Assembly: GCA_913776795.1 (NCBI GenBank)
Contig: CAJYRH010000143.1
Location: 1-12,234, forward strand
Direction of reading: 5' to 3'
Length of the DNA: 12,234 bases
DNA from: an uncultured Pseudorhodoferax sp.
GTDB lineage: Bacteria; Pseudomonadota; Gammaproteobacteria; Burkholderiales; Burkholderiaceae
Numbering within the stretch: position 1 is the stretch's first letter; each line of letters opens with the position of its first letter. Below the pieces are notes generated by a model. It had not been told where the DNA came from. It did no database searches and saw only the letters and a list, made by a program, of their open reading frames with translations. Positions 1 to 7,999 of this stretch are shown piece after piece. The translations under genes and the position numbers were made by a program.

Positions 1-516
1 GAATACCCGCTCTGGTACGGTCCGTTCCAGCTCGCGCTGGGGCTATGCCTCGGCCTGCTGTGGCGCGACGATCCGGCCGCACCGCCTGCGCCTGCCGCCA
101 TGCGCCACGCGCCCACGCTGCTGGCCGTGCTGTCGCTGGCCCTGGTCGCCTACGCCGCCTGGGACTACCGCCGCATCAGCCAGGTCTACCTGTCGCCGGA
201 CCAACGCGCGGCCGCCTACCGCGACGACACGCTGGCCAAGGCGCAGCAGAGCTGGCTCTACCAGCGCCAGGTGCGTTTTGCGGCGCTCAGCGTGGCCGAG
301 GTGACGCCGGACAACGCGGCCTTCATGCATGCGCTGGCGACCGAGCTGCTGCACTTCTCACCCGAGCCGCGCGTGATCGAGAAGCTGCTGGACAGCGCCC
401 GGCTGCTGGGCCTGGACGACGAGGTGCAGTTCCACCGCCTGCGCTTCGCGGCAGCGTTCCCGCAGGCGTACGCGCGCTGGCTGGCGGCTCAGCCCGCCGA
501 TACGCCGGCCGAATAG
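1..516 (+). CDS. PglL/Wzy_C_2-type O-oligosaccharyltransferase or O-antigen ligase, C-terminal part (5' truncated by the window)
   Basis: The frame is open from the first base and ends at TAG 514-516, giving the last 171 residues of a larger membrane protein. The first visible residues, [20 protein letters not shown], form the end of a membrane segment. The EYPLWY motif is typical of the PglL/PilO/WaaL-like ligases with a Wzy_C_2 (virulence factor membrane-bound polymerase) C-terminal region. A second membrane segment (about residues 40-54, [16 protein letters not shown]) follows, then a soluble, probably periplasmic, tail rich in Arg, Ala and Glu. Family members move lipid-linked glycans onto pilin or other proteins, or onto lipid A core, at the periplasmic face of the inner membrane. 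The catalytic loop lies outside the window, so ligase and protein glycosyltransferase cannot be separated. An internal ATG at 100 would give a short protein, but the coding frame clearly continues upstream. The 3' end overlaps convergent moaC by 28 bp. Confidence 0.8.
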   Translation, partial: EYPLWYGPFQLALGLCLGLLWRDDPAAPPAPAAMRHAPTLLAVLSLALVAYAAWDYRRISQVYLSPDQRAAAYRDDTLAKAQQSWLYQRQVRFAALSVAEVTPDNAAFMHALATELLHFSPEPRVIEKLLDSARLLGLDDEVQFHRLRFAAAFPQAYARWLAAQPADTPAE

Positions 517-986
517 TCGCCCGACTTGCCGCCGCGCTTTTCTAGCAGCCGCACGCCCGTCATGACCATGCCGCGGTCGGCCGCCTTGCACATGTCGTAG
601 ATGGTCAGCAGGCCGACCTGCACGGCGGTCAGTGCCTCCATCTCCACGCCCGTGGGCCCGATGGTCTCGGCCGTCACGGTGCAATCGACCCAGGCCGCGG
701 CATCGCTCTCGCCGGGCAGCGCGAATTCGACGGCCACGCGCGTGAGCGCCAGCGGGTGGCACAGCGGGATCAGCTCGCTGGTCTTCTTGGCCGCCTGGAT
801 CGCGGCGATGCGCGCGATGCCCAGCACATCGCCCTTCTTCGCGCTGCCTTGGCGGATCAGCGCCAGCGTCGTGGGCTGCATGGCGATGCGGCCGGTGGCA
901 ACGGCCACGCGGCGCGTGGCGGGCTTGTCGGCCACGTCCACCATGTGGGCCTGGCCGTGGGTGTCGAAATGTGTCAGCGTGCGCAT
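489..986 (-). CDS. moaC: Cyclic pyranopterin monophosphate synthase MoaC (molybdenum cofactor biosynthesis)
   Basis: The 165-residue product has the full length of bacterial MoaC. MoaC converts the 3',8-cyclo-GTP product of MoaA into cyclic pyranopterin monophosphate, the first stable intermediate of molybdopterin synthesis, in the cytosol as a hexamer. Visible family features are the N-terminal [16 protein letters not shown] block (residues 15-30), Lys51 in [20 protein letters not shown], the LCHPL motif with His77, the [18 protein letters not shown] block, and DMCKA with Asp131 and Lys134. The last two match the catalytic Asp/Lys pair of the E. coli enzyme (Asp128/Lys131, family knowledge). 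The start ATG at 986 is the only one that fits the family N-terminus. The gene is divergent from the BepA-like gene; a TATGAT hexamer at 1043-1048 on this strand would leave a leader of about 50 nt. Its 3' end overlaps the ligase gene by 28 bp. No other moa gene is in the window. Confidence 0.97.
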   Translation of the reverse strand: MRTLTHFDTHGQAHMVDVADKPATRRVAVATGRIAMQPTTLALIRQGSAKKGDVLGIARIAAIQAAKKTSELIPLCHPLALTRVAVEFALPGESDAAAWVDCTVTAETIGPTGVEMEALTAVQVGLLTIYDMCKAADRGMVMTGVRLLEKRGGKSGDYSAGVSAG

Positions 987-1041
987 GGGCGGAGGAGTCG
1001 AGGGCGCTGCGCCGCGGAACTGAACCCGGCGCCGGATCGCG

Positions 1042-1048
1042 CATCATA
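1042..1048. promoter_or_regulatory. Overlapping divergent -10 elements for moaC (-) and the BepA-like gene (+)
   Basis: The 68-bp gap between the two divergent starts contains CATCATA. On the minus strand, positions 1048-1043 read TATGAT (5 of 6 to TATAAT), about 56 nt before the moaC ATG. On the plus strand, 1042-1047 read CATCAT (4 of 6), leaving 7 nt to the ATG at 1055. The two hexamers occupy almost the same bases, so RNA polymerase could serve only one direction at a time. No clear -35 hexamer is seen on either strand. This is inferred from sequence alone. Confidence 0.4.
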
Positions 1049-1054
1049 GAGGGC

Positions 1055-2584
1055 ATGGTTTCCACATTCCTGCGCGGCGCGCAGCGCCTGGTCTGCCTGG
1101 CGTTGGCCTGCTCCATGACCCTGGCCACGGGCCAGGGCCTGCCCAGCCTGGGCGACGGCAGTTCGATGACGACGGCGGCCGAGCGCCGGCTGGGCGAGCG
1201 CATCGCGCGCGAGCTTTACCGAGACCCCGACTACATCGACGACGCCGTGCTCGAAGACTACGTGCAGAGCATCTGGCAGCCGCTGCTGGCGGCGGCCAAG
1301 CAGCGCGGCGAACTGACGGCCGAGCTGGACGAGCGCTACGCCTGGGAAATCCTGATGGGCCGCGACCGCACCATCAACGCGTTCGCACTGCCGGGGGGCT
1401 ACCTGGGGCTGCACCTCGGGCTGATCGGTGCCGTGAGCTCGCGCGACGAACTGGCATCGGTGCTGGCGCACGAATTGAGCCACGTCACCCAGCGCCACAT
1501 CTCGCGGCTGATGGACCAGTCCTCGCGCATCACGCCCTGGGCCATCGGCGCGATGATCCTGGGCGCACTGGCTGTCAGCAGGAGCCCGGACGCAGCCGGC
1601 GCGGTGATCATGGGCGCCCAGGGCGCGGCGGTGCAAAGCCAGCTGAACTTCTCGCGCGACATGGAGCGCGAGGCCGACCGCATCGGCTATGGCGTGGCCA
1701 CGCAGGCCGGCTTCGATCCGGCCGGCTTCGTGAGCATGTTCGACAAGCTGCAGCAGGCCAGCAAGCTCAACGACAACGGCGCCTTCCCCTACCTGCGCAG
1801 CCACCCGCTGACCACCGAGCGGATGGCCGACATGCAGGCGCGCCAGGCCCTGCTGGAGCGCCGGCCGGCGGCCACGCAGCCCGACCTCGTGCACGCCATG
1901 ATGGCAGCACGCGCGCGCGTGCTGTCCAACCCCGGCCCGGACCGGCTGCGTTCCTGGATCGGCGAGGCCGGCGCGCTGGGCGATGTGCCTGCCACCCAGG
2001 CGGTGCCGGTGCTGTACGCGGGGGCGCTGTCGGCCAGCCGGCTGCGCGACGATGCCGTGGCGCGCAGCTTGGTAAGCCGCCTGCGCATGGCAGTGCAGTC
2101 CGACCCCAAGGCACTGCGCCAGGCGGCGTTGCTGGATGCCGAATTGCGCGCCGGGGCCGGCGATGCTGCCGGTGCGCTGGCGGTGCTGGCCGCCATCCCG
2201 GCGGACCTGGCCGGGCGGCCCGAGGTACTGCTGGCCGCACCGCTGCAGATCCGCAGCGGCCGCGCGGCCGAGGTGGCGCAGCGCCTGCAGGCCCGGGTGG
2301 CGCTGGACCCACGCGACGCCGCCGCCTGGCAGCAATTGGCCAGTGCCTACGAACAGCAGGGGCAGACGCTGCGCGCCATCCGGGCCGAGGCCGAGCAGCA
2401 GGTGGCGCGGCTGGATTACTCCGGCGCGCTCGACCGTTTCAGGGCGGCGCAGAACTATGCGCGCGGGCCGCGCCAGGGCAATGCGCCGGGCGACCACATC
2501 GAAGCCTCCATCATCGACACGCGCGCGCGCCAGATCGAGGCCATCGTCAAGGAGCAGGAGAAGGAGCGCCAGGCCGAGCGATGA
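1055..2584 (+). CDS. bepA: BepA-like periplasmic M48 family zinc metalloprotease with C-terminal TPR region
   Basis: I chose ATG 1055, giving 509 residues (E. coli BepA has 487), because it gives an N-terminal signal peptide: RGAQR followed by the hydrophobic stretch LVCLALACSMTLATG. An ATG at 971 would bury this stretch and overlap moaC. The peptidase domain has HELSH (His139, Glu140, His143) inside a VLAHELSHVTQRH block close to that of BepA. The third zinc ligand is Glu206 in EREADRIG. SHPLT with His250 matches the regulatory His246 loop of E. coli BepA (family knowledge). After about residue 270 the protein is Ala/Leu-rich helical repeat sequence consistent with TPRs, ending in a charged EKERQAER tail. 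BepA degrades stalled outer-membrane proteins such as LptD and BamA at the BAM complex and helps their assembly. The expected site is the periplasm. The gene stops 22 bp before the convergent hypothetical gene. Other M48 family names (YfgC, Loi-like) are possible, but the motif order and length favour BepA. Confidence 0.9.
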   Translation: MVSTFLRGAQRLVCLALACSMTLATGQGLPSLGDGSSMTTAAERRLGERIARELYRDPDYIDDAVLEDYVQSIWQPLLAAAKQRGELTAELDERYAWEILMGRDRTINAFALPGGYLGLHLGLIGAVSSRDELASVLAHELSHVTQRHISRLMDQSSRITPWAIGAMILGALAVSRSPDAAGAVIMGAQGAAVQSQLNFSRDMEREADRIGYGVATQAGFDPAGFVSMFDKLQQASKLNDNGAFPYLRSHPLTTERMADMQARQALLERRPAATQPDLVHAMMAARARVLSNPGPDRLRSWIGEAGALGDVPATQAVPVLYAGALSASRLRDDAVARSLVSRLRMAVQSDPKALRQAALLDAELRAGAGDAAGALAVLAAIPADLAGRPEVLLAAPLQIRSGRAAEVAQRLQARVALDPRDAAAWQQLASAYEQQGQTLRAIRAEAEQQVARLDYSGALDRFRAAQNYARGPRQGNAPGDHIEASIIDTRARQIEAIVKEQEKERQAER

Positions 2585-2585
2585 C

Positions 2586-2607
2586 GGCCGGGCGCCGGTG
2601 TGCGGCC
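2586..2607. terminator. Weak hairpin between convergent genes
   Basis: GGCCG at 2586-2590 can pair with CGGCC at 2603-2607 in the 22-bp gap between the BepA-like gene and the convergent hypothetical gene. The stem is short and there is no T tract on either side. It may slow polymerase in both directions, but evidence for termination is slight. Confidence 0.2.
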
Positions 2608-3083
2608 TACTCCGCGAGCACCAGCATGAGGCCGAACAGGCCAGCGACCGCGCCCGGCAACGACCAGGGCGGCTGCTTCTGCTCCGCCGCCGGGGCCTGC
2701 GGCGGCGCCACCACCGGTGCCATGTCGTGGCCGAGCTTGGGCCGGCGCGCATCCAGCAGGTGCTGGGTGCGGTGTTCCGCGGCCAGTTGGGTCTGCAGCT
2801 CCGTCAGTGGCCCCTTGGCCAGCACTTCAGTGATGCGGTGGCCGCGCTGGCGCAGCCAGGGCGAGACCTCGTTGAACAGCTTGTCGGACCACTTGGCGCG
2901 CCAGTTCTCGCGCGCGCTGTGGCTCACCCACTTGCTGATGCGGTGGGTCATGCGCGGCGCGCAGGCCACCAGCACCCAGTGGACAGGCGGCAGCGGCGTG
3001 TCGGTCGCGCCGGCGTCGAGCACGCTGGCCAGCTGCTGGCGGGCGTAAGCGGCATCGTCGATGTACACAATGACCGTCTCCAT
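2607..3083 (-). CDS. Hypothetical protein with USP/Rossmann-like N-terminus and hydrophobic C-terminal segment
   Basis: The product is 158 residues. The start ATG at 3083 is supported by an AGGAGA Shine-Dalgarno sequence a few bases upstream, one of the few clear ones in the window. The N-terminus METVIVYIDDAAYARQQLAS resembles strand 1 and helix 1 of universal-stress-protein-like alpha/beta domains. A second strand-like block (VHWVLVACAP, about residues 34-43) and a further helix-strand unit (WLRQRGHRITEVL) follow. I see no USP nucleotide-binding G-2x-G-9x-G signature, so nucleotide binding is not supported. A Pro/Ala/Gln-rich linker (about 120-139) leads to a C-terminal hydrophobic segment, LPGAVAGLFGLMLVLAE, that could be a single membrane anchor (tail-anchor topology). 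The function is unknown. The gene is monocistronic by context, with BepA convergent on one side and a long gap on the other. Confidence 0.7.
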   Translation of the reverse strand: METVIVYIDDAAYARQQLASVLDAGATDTPLPPVHWVLVACAPRMTHRISKWVSHSARENWRAKWSDKLFNEVSPWLRQRGHRITEVLAKGPLTELQTQLAAEHRTQHLLDARRPKLGHDMAPVVAPPQAPAAEQKQPPWSLPGAVAGLFGLMLVLAE

Positions 3084-3331
3084 GGGATCTCCTGTCCTGG
3101 TCGGCGGATGTCGATGGACACCGGGCTGCCGCCGCAGCCCGTTGCCGGCGCCTTCAGGCCCTGGCCACCCGGTGCCGGCCGGCCTCGCGCCATTCTTCGC
3201 TCCCGCCCAGTGCTCTGCGTCCGCAGGACGACAGCTGCTCCGAGTACCGGCGGTGCCGGCGTGCCCGGCAAGTCCGTGGCAAGCACTGGATCGCGACGGT
3301 CATTGCCGCGGCGGGACGTCGGCACCCGGGC

Positions 3332-3469
3332 TCACTCTTTGGAAGTCATGAGGAACCGTTCGGCCTGCTTGCGCACCACGCTGCCTTCAGACGCGACCGG
3401 CACGCGGAGCGACAGGCCCATCACGGCCACGACCGCACCGCCATGCGCCGCGGTGCCAGGCGCCGGAAA
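3332..3469 (-). pseudogene. Possible relic of an IclR-type regulator C-terminus
   Basis: Minus-strand codons 3469 to 3335, followed by TGA (3334-3332), give 45 residues that include GGAVVAVMGLSLR and a charged helix-like end, VVRKQAERFLMTSKE. The pattern 'PAP...G-AVVAVMGLSLR' resembles the end of the IclR effector-binding domain, where 'AAPV.d..G.vvAalgls' precedes the last helix. About 80% of the 45 codons end in G or C, as in real genes here. The same frame has a TAA just upstream (3472-3470), and no start codon or helix-turn-helix is found further upstream, so the rest of such a gene is missing. The IclR link is my reading of a short pattern and could be chance in GC-rich DNA. Confidence 0.3.
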
Positions 3470-3581
3470 TTAGAGCACCGGCGGCAGCATTTGCTTGCAA
3501 GTCCCCGTGCACCGCAGGGAGCTTGACGGGATGGCGGAAAGGCCACTGGCCGTGCGCGGTTCGAACCGGCGCGCGCGGCGC

Positions 3582-3587
3582 TATGAT
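3582..3587 (+). promoter_or_regulatory. -10-like TATGAT close to the DUF3717 gene start
   Basis: TATGAT (5 of 6 to consensus) is followed by CCGCGCCCCT and then the ATG at 3598, a 10-nt gap. Initiation 6-9 nt after the hexamer would give an almost leaderless mRNA. No Shine-Dalgarno sequence is present. No good -35 hexamer is found at normal spacing. Confidence 0.5.
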
Positions 3588-3597
3588 CCGCGCCCCT

Positions 3598-4038
3598 ATG
3601 GCCGGCATCCACATCACCGACATCGAAGCGGCCATCAACTTCTGGCGCGAGCGCACACCCTCGCCCGATGGCGTGACCCTCGGCCCGGAGCTGCGCGCAC
3701 TGGCCGAGGTCTACGCGTTGATGGTGTACTACCACGAGGACGAGGCCGACGAGACCTCGATGCCGGCCAGGGCCAGGCAGGCTTGGCTGGACTGGTACGC
3801 CACGCAGCCCGACACTCCCTGCATCGCCATCTGCTCGACGAGCCAGGGCGACGACGAGTGCAAGGGCTGTGGCCGCAGCTTCGAGGAGGTGCAGTTGTGG
3901 CCCGAGATGACGCCGGCCGAGAAGCGGGCCACCTGGCGCCGCATCACGCTGCACGGCCAGGCCTGGCGCTTCAACCGCTACGCCGAGCGGGCGACCGGGA
4001 AGACAGTCGATGCCGGCAAACCGGACGCGCCCGCCTGA
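3598..4038 (+). CDS. DUF3717-DUF1289 fusion protein with CxxxC...CxxC motif
   Basis: The product is 146 residues from ATG 3598. Upstream ATGs at 3523 and 3583 would add residues unlike the family, and the second lies inside the -10-like hexamer. Residues 1-65 (GIHITDIEAAINFWRER, then ELRALAEVYALMVYYHE) match the DUF3717 domain known mainly from Burkholderiales. Residues 70-115 match DUF1289: DTPCIAICS with Cys75 and Cys79, then CKGCGRSFEEV with Cys88 and Cys91, then WPEMTPAEKRATWRRI. The four cysteines could bind zinc or an Fe-S cluster, but this is not established. The protein is probably cytosolic; function unknown. It is transcribed alone: divergent to the empty stretch and convergent with yaeQ, whose stop codon directly abuts its own. 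Confidence 0.85.
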   Translation: MAGIHITDIEAAINFWRERTPSPDGVTLGPELRALAEVYALMVYYHEDEADETSMPARARQAWLDWYATQPDTPCIAICSTSQGDDECKGCGRSFEEVQLWPEMTPAEKRATWRRITLHGQAWRFNRYAERATGKTVDAGKPDAPA

Positions 4039-4602
4039 TCAGGGCATCCAGCGTTCGCAGTTCAGTTCCAGGGTCTCGCTGGCGTTGGACAGCAGCAGTT
4101 GCCCATCCTGCACGGTCGCCTGCAACTGCATGCTGCGTTCGGCCATTGCGGCCAGGGCCTGGCTCGTGGCCGTGGGAATGCGCCAGACCGTGAGCTTGTC
4201 CTGGCGCGCAAGCTTGGTGCGGACGCCTTGCCACCAGATCTCCGCCGAGCTCTGGTACGCGTAGACCGCCACTGCGTCGGACTTGCCACAGGCCTTGGCC
4301 AGTGCCCGTTCCTCGGGCAGGCCGACCTCGATCCAGAGGCGGGCCTGGCCCGTGAAGTCGCGCAGGATCACGTCCGGATCGTCGGGGTCGGACAGGCCGG
4401 CGCCGAATGCGAGCGTGCCGTCTCCGCCGCAAACCGTCTGCAGCGCGTGCGCGTTCAGCGCCAACGCGGCCAGCCGCACCATCATGCGTTCGTCGGTCTC
4501 GCTCGGGTGACGGGCCAGCGTGAAGGCATGGTCGGCGTAGTAGTTGTGGTCGATGTCGGCGATCGACAGCGCGGCCTTGAAGACCGTGGACTTGAGGGCC
4601 AT
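4039..4602 (-). CDS. yaeQ: YaeQ family protein (PD-(D/E)XK-like fold)
   Basis: The 187-residue product begins MALKSTVFKAALSIADIDHN and matches YaeQ along its whole length: TLARHPSETDERMMVRLAAL (about 30-48), LWIEVGLPEERALAKACGK (about 89-107), VAVYAYQSSAEIWW (about 110-123) and a C-terminal MQLQATVQDGQLLLS. Structures of YaeQ proteins show a variant PD-(D/E)XK nuclease-like fold (family knowledge). No substrate is established, although E. coli YaeQ was once linked to RfaH function. I chose ATG 4602 over an ATG at 4668 because homologues start MALK and the extra residues look non-coding. No clear Shine-Dalgarno is seen. purB lies upstream on the same strand with 88 bp between, so read-through from purB is possible. 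The spacer includes a potential stem (CCGCC/GGCGG) just before the start. Confidence 0.93.
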   Translation of the reverse strand: MALKSTVFKAALSIADIDHNYYADHAFTLARHPSETDERMMVRLAALALNAHALQTVCGGDGTLAFGAGLSDPDDPDVILRDFTGQARLWIEVGLPEERALAKACGKSDAVAVYAYQSSAEIWWQGVRTKLARQDKLTVWRIPTATSQALAAMAERSMQLQATVQDGQLLLSNASETLELNCERWMP

Positions 4603-4690
4603 CAGCGCACGATCCGCCGCAGGGATGCCGCAAGGCGGACCGATCCAGTCGGAAGGGCGCGATGGCACGCAGCGCGCAGCATGGGGGCCA

Positions 4691-6782
<2,092 letters not shown>

Positions 6783-6802
6783 AGCGCCTGGGCGGTCCAG
6801 AA

Positions 6803-6821
6803 CAGGGCCCGCGGGGCCCTG
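6803..6821 (+). terminator. Hairpin downstream of the GST gene (possible terminator without T tract)
   Basis: CAGGGCCC (6803-6810) and GGGCCCTG (6814-6821) form a perfect 8-bp G/C-rich stem with a GCG loop, 20 nt after the GST stop codon. The following bases, CCGTCGTTGG, are not a T tract, so intrinsic termination would be weak. It may instead protect the mRNA 3' end. Confidence 0.35.
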
Positions 6822-7103
6822 CCGTCGTTGGCGGTGTATGAAAGGCTGCGAAGCGCCCCGGAGCGAACGAGGGGGAGGGAGGAGGAGGAGAACCACTCCA
6901 GGATTGCTTCCTGCGCAGGGCGCGAGGGAAGGCTTCGCAGCGAAAACGGTCGTCGGTGGAGGCTTTCCACCTGTCACGCCATCATGGATGCGGCTTGCGG
7001 GGCGGAAGTTCCCACGAAGGGGCGCATGGCGCGTAAAAAAATGTTGGGCCGGCTGCGGCCTTAACGCGTTCCTGGTAATTGTCGCGATCTGAGCCGAACT
7101 GCC

Positions 7104-7109
7104 TACAAT
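7104..7109 (+). promoter_or_regulatory. -10-like TACAAT next to the diiron-protein start
   Basis: TACAATCCGCGCC precedes GTG 7118 by 8 nt and ATG 7121 by 11 nt. This is the same TAnnAT-CCGCGCC arrangement as before the DUF3717 gene. A weak TTGTCG at 7079 would be a -35 only with a long 19-bp spacer. A nearly leaderless transcript is predicted. Confidence 0.5.
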
Positions 7110-7120
7110 CCGCGCCTGTG

Positions 7121-7993
7121 ATGAAGACCGCCATGCTGTACCCGGAACTGTTCAAACAACTCGAGGCCGTGCGCTGGAACATGGAGAGGGACATCCCCTG
7201 GGACCAGTTCGACGCCTCCAAGCTCACCGATGAGCAGGCCCAGACCATCAAGATGAACGCCATCACCGAGTGGTCGGCGCTTCCGGCCACCGAGATGTTC
7301 CTGCGCGACAACCAGGGCGACAGCGATTTCTCGGCCTTCATGTCGGTCTGGTTCTTCGAAGAGCAGAAGCACTCGCTGGTGCTCATGGAATACCTGCGGC
7401 GCTTCAGGCCCGAGTTGGCGCCCACCGAGGACGAGCTGCACGAGGTGCGCTTCGCGTTCGATCCCGCGCCTGCGCTCGAGACGCTGATGCTGCATTTCTG
7501 TGGCGAGATCCGTCTGAACCATTGGTACCGGCGCGCCAGCGAATGGCACACCGAGCCCGTCATCAAGAAGATCTACGACACGCTCAGCAAGGACGAGGCT
7601 CGCCACGGCGGCGCCTACCTGCGCTACATGAAGCGCGCCATCCAGAACATGGGCAACGAAGCGCGCGCGGCCTTCACCAAGGTCGGCGTACTGATGGCCA
7701 GCGCGCGGCGCACGGCCCAGGCCCTGCACCCCACCAACCTGCACGTGAACCAGAGCCTGTTCCCGCGCGACACGGTGCAGTCGCGCCTGCCCAACCCCGA
7801 GTGGCTGGAGCACTGGCTGGACCAGCAGATCAAGTTCGACGCCGCCTGGGAAGGCAAGGTCGTCGACCGCATCCTGCACAACCTGAGCCTGCTGATGGAC
7901 CGCAGCTTCAAGACCGTGCAGGAACTGAACCGCTACCGCAAGGAAATCACGCGCGAGCAGGCAGCAGCGGGTGCCGTTCCCGGCGCCGCCTGA
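7121..7993 (+). CDS. Ferritin-like diiron protein, type 2 (acyl-ACP) desaturase-like
   Basis: The 290-residue product starts at ATG 7121; GTG 7118 or ATG 7133 (MLYPELFKQ) are alternatives. Two carboxylate-bridged diiron motifs are visible: EEQKH (Glu80-His84) in WFFEEQKHSLVLMEYL, and DEARH (Asp158-His162) in LSKDEARHGGAYLRYM. Single helix-borne glutamates precede each: Glu50 in AITEWSALPATEMF, and Glu129 in CGEIRLNHWY. This E, ExxH, E, ExxH order over four helices is that of stearoyl-ACP desaturase-type and other ferritin-like oxidases. The C-terminal 110 residues are helical and charged, ending in an Ala/Gly tail. The likely role is an O2-dependent oxidation of an acyl or other bound substrate in the cytosol, but the substrate is not evident and the protein could also be a non-desaturase oxidase. 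It stands alone, 6 bp from the convergent HD-GYP-like gene. Confidence 0.82.
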   Translation: MKTAMLYPELFKQLEAVRWNMERDIPWDQFDASKLTDEQAQTIKMNAITEWSALPATEMFLRDNQGDSDFSAFMSVWFFEEQKHSLVLMEYLRRFRPELAPTEDELHEVRFAFDPAPALETLMLHFCGEIRLNHWYRRASEWHTEPVIKKIYDTLSKDEARHGGAYLRYMKRAIQNMGNEARAAFTKVGVLMASARRTAQALHPTNLHVNQSLFPRDTVQSRLPNPEWLEHWLDQQIKFDAAWEGKVVDRILHNLSLLMDRSFKTVQELNRYRKEITREQAAAGAVPGAA

Positions 7994-7999
7994 GCGGGT

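Larger units (their letters stand above)
3084..3597. other. 514-bp stretch without an intact gene
   Basis: This GC-rich stretch lies between the divergent starts of the hypothetical gene and the DUF3717 gene. It holds the Shine-Dalgarno of the former next to 3083, a possible regulator relic at 3332-3469 (listed separately) and the -10-like TATGAT of the DUF3717 gene at 3582-3587. Long frames cross it on both strands, but their translations are Arg/Pro/Gly-rich without domain character and I take them as GC-driven. I see no tRNA or mobile element. About 250 bp next to the hypothetical gene (3084-3331) show nothing I can name. Confidence 0.6.
6783..7120. other. 338-bp intergenic stretch with hairpins and a purine tract
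   Basis: Between the GST gene and the diiron-protein gene I see five items: a perfect 8-bp hairpin at 6803-6821; an unbroken purine tract at 6869-6892 made of G runs split by single A; a pair of 10-bp inverted arms, GCTGCGAAGC at 6845-6854 and GCTTCGCAGC at 6932-6941; an A7 run at 7035-7041 next to a short stem; and the downstream -10-like TACAAT at 7104-7109. Frames that cross the stretch give low-complexity Arg/Ser-rich translations and I do not call them genes. The amount of inverted symmetry suggests it may be a dispersed intergenic repeat, which cannot be tested inside one window. Confidence 0.5.

Noticed and set aside
1082..1117. LACS in the BepA-like signal peptide as a possible lipobox
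   Set aside because: Cys19 lies inside the hydrophobic stretch, which continues for several residues beyond it, and BepA-type proteins are soluble periplasmic enzymes. A type I signal peptide fits better.
974..2752. 592-codon open frame on the minus strand opposite the BepA-like gene
   Set aside because: The translation is Arg/Gly/His-rich without domain motifs, while the plus strand carries a clear M48 protease with signal peptide and zinc ligands. It is a GC-driven shadow.
3558..3567. GGTTCGAACC, resembling a tRNA T-loop
   Set aside because: The flanking T-stem is imperfect, and no matching acceptor stem, anticodon arm or CCA is found about 60 nt upstream or just downstream. It is a chance palindrome.
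7035..7060. Stem GGCCG/CGGCC next to A7 as a minus-strand terminator
   Set aside because: It would act on leftward transcription, but no minus-strand gene lies directly to its right. The HD-GYP-like gene ends about 940 bp away and the stem is only 5 bp.
6828..7064. 78-codon plus-strand frame in the gap after the GST gene
   Set aside because: There is no Shine-Dalgarno, the composition follows the purine tract (EEEE, R-rich), and there is no domain pattern.
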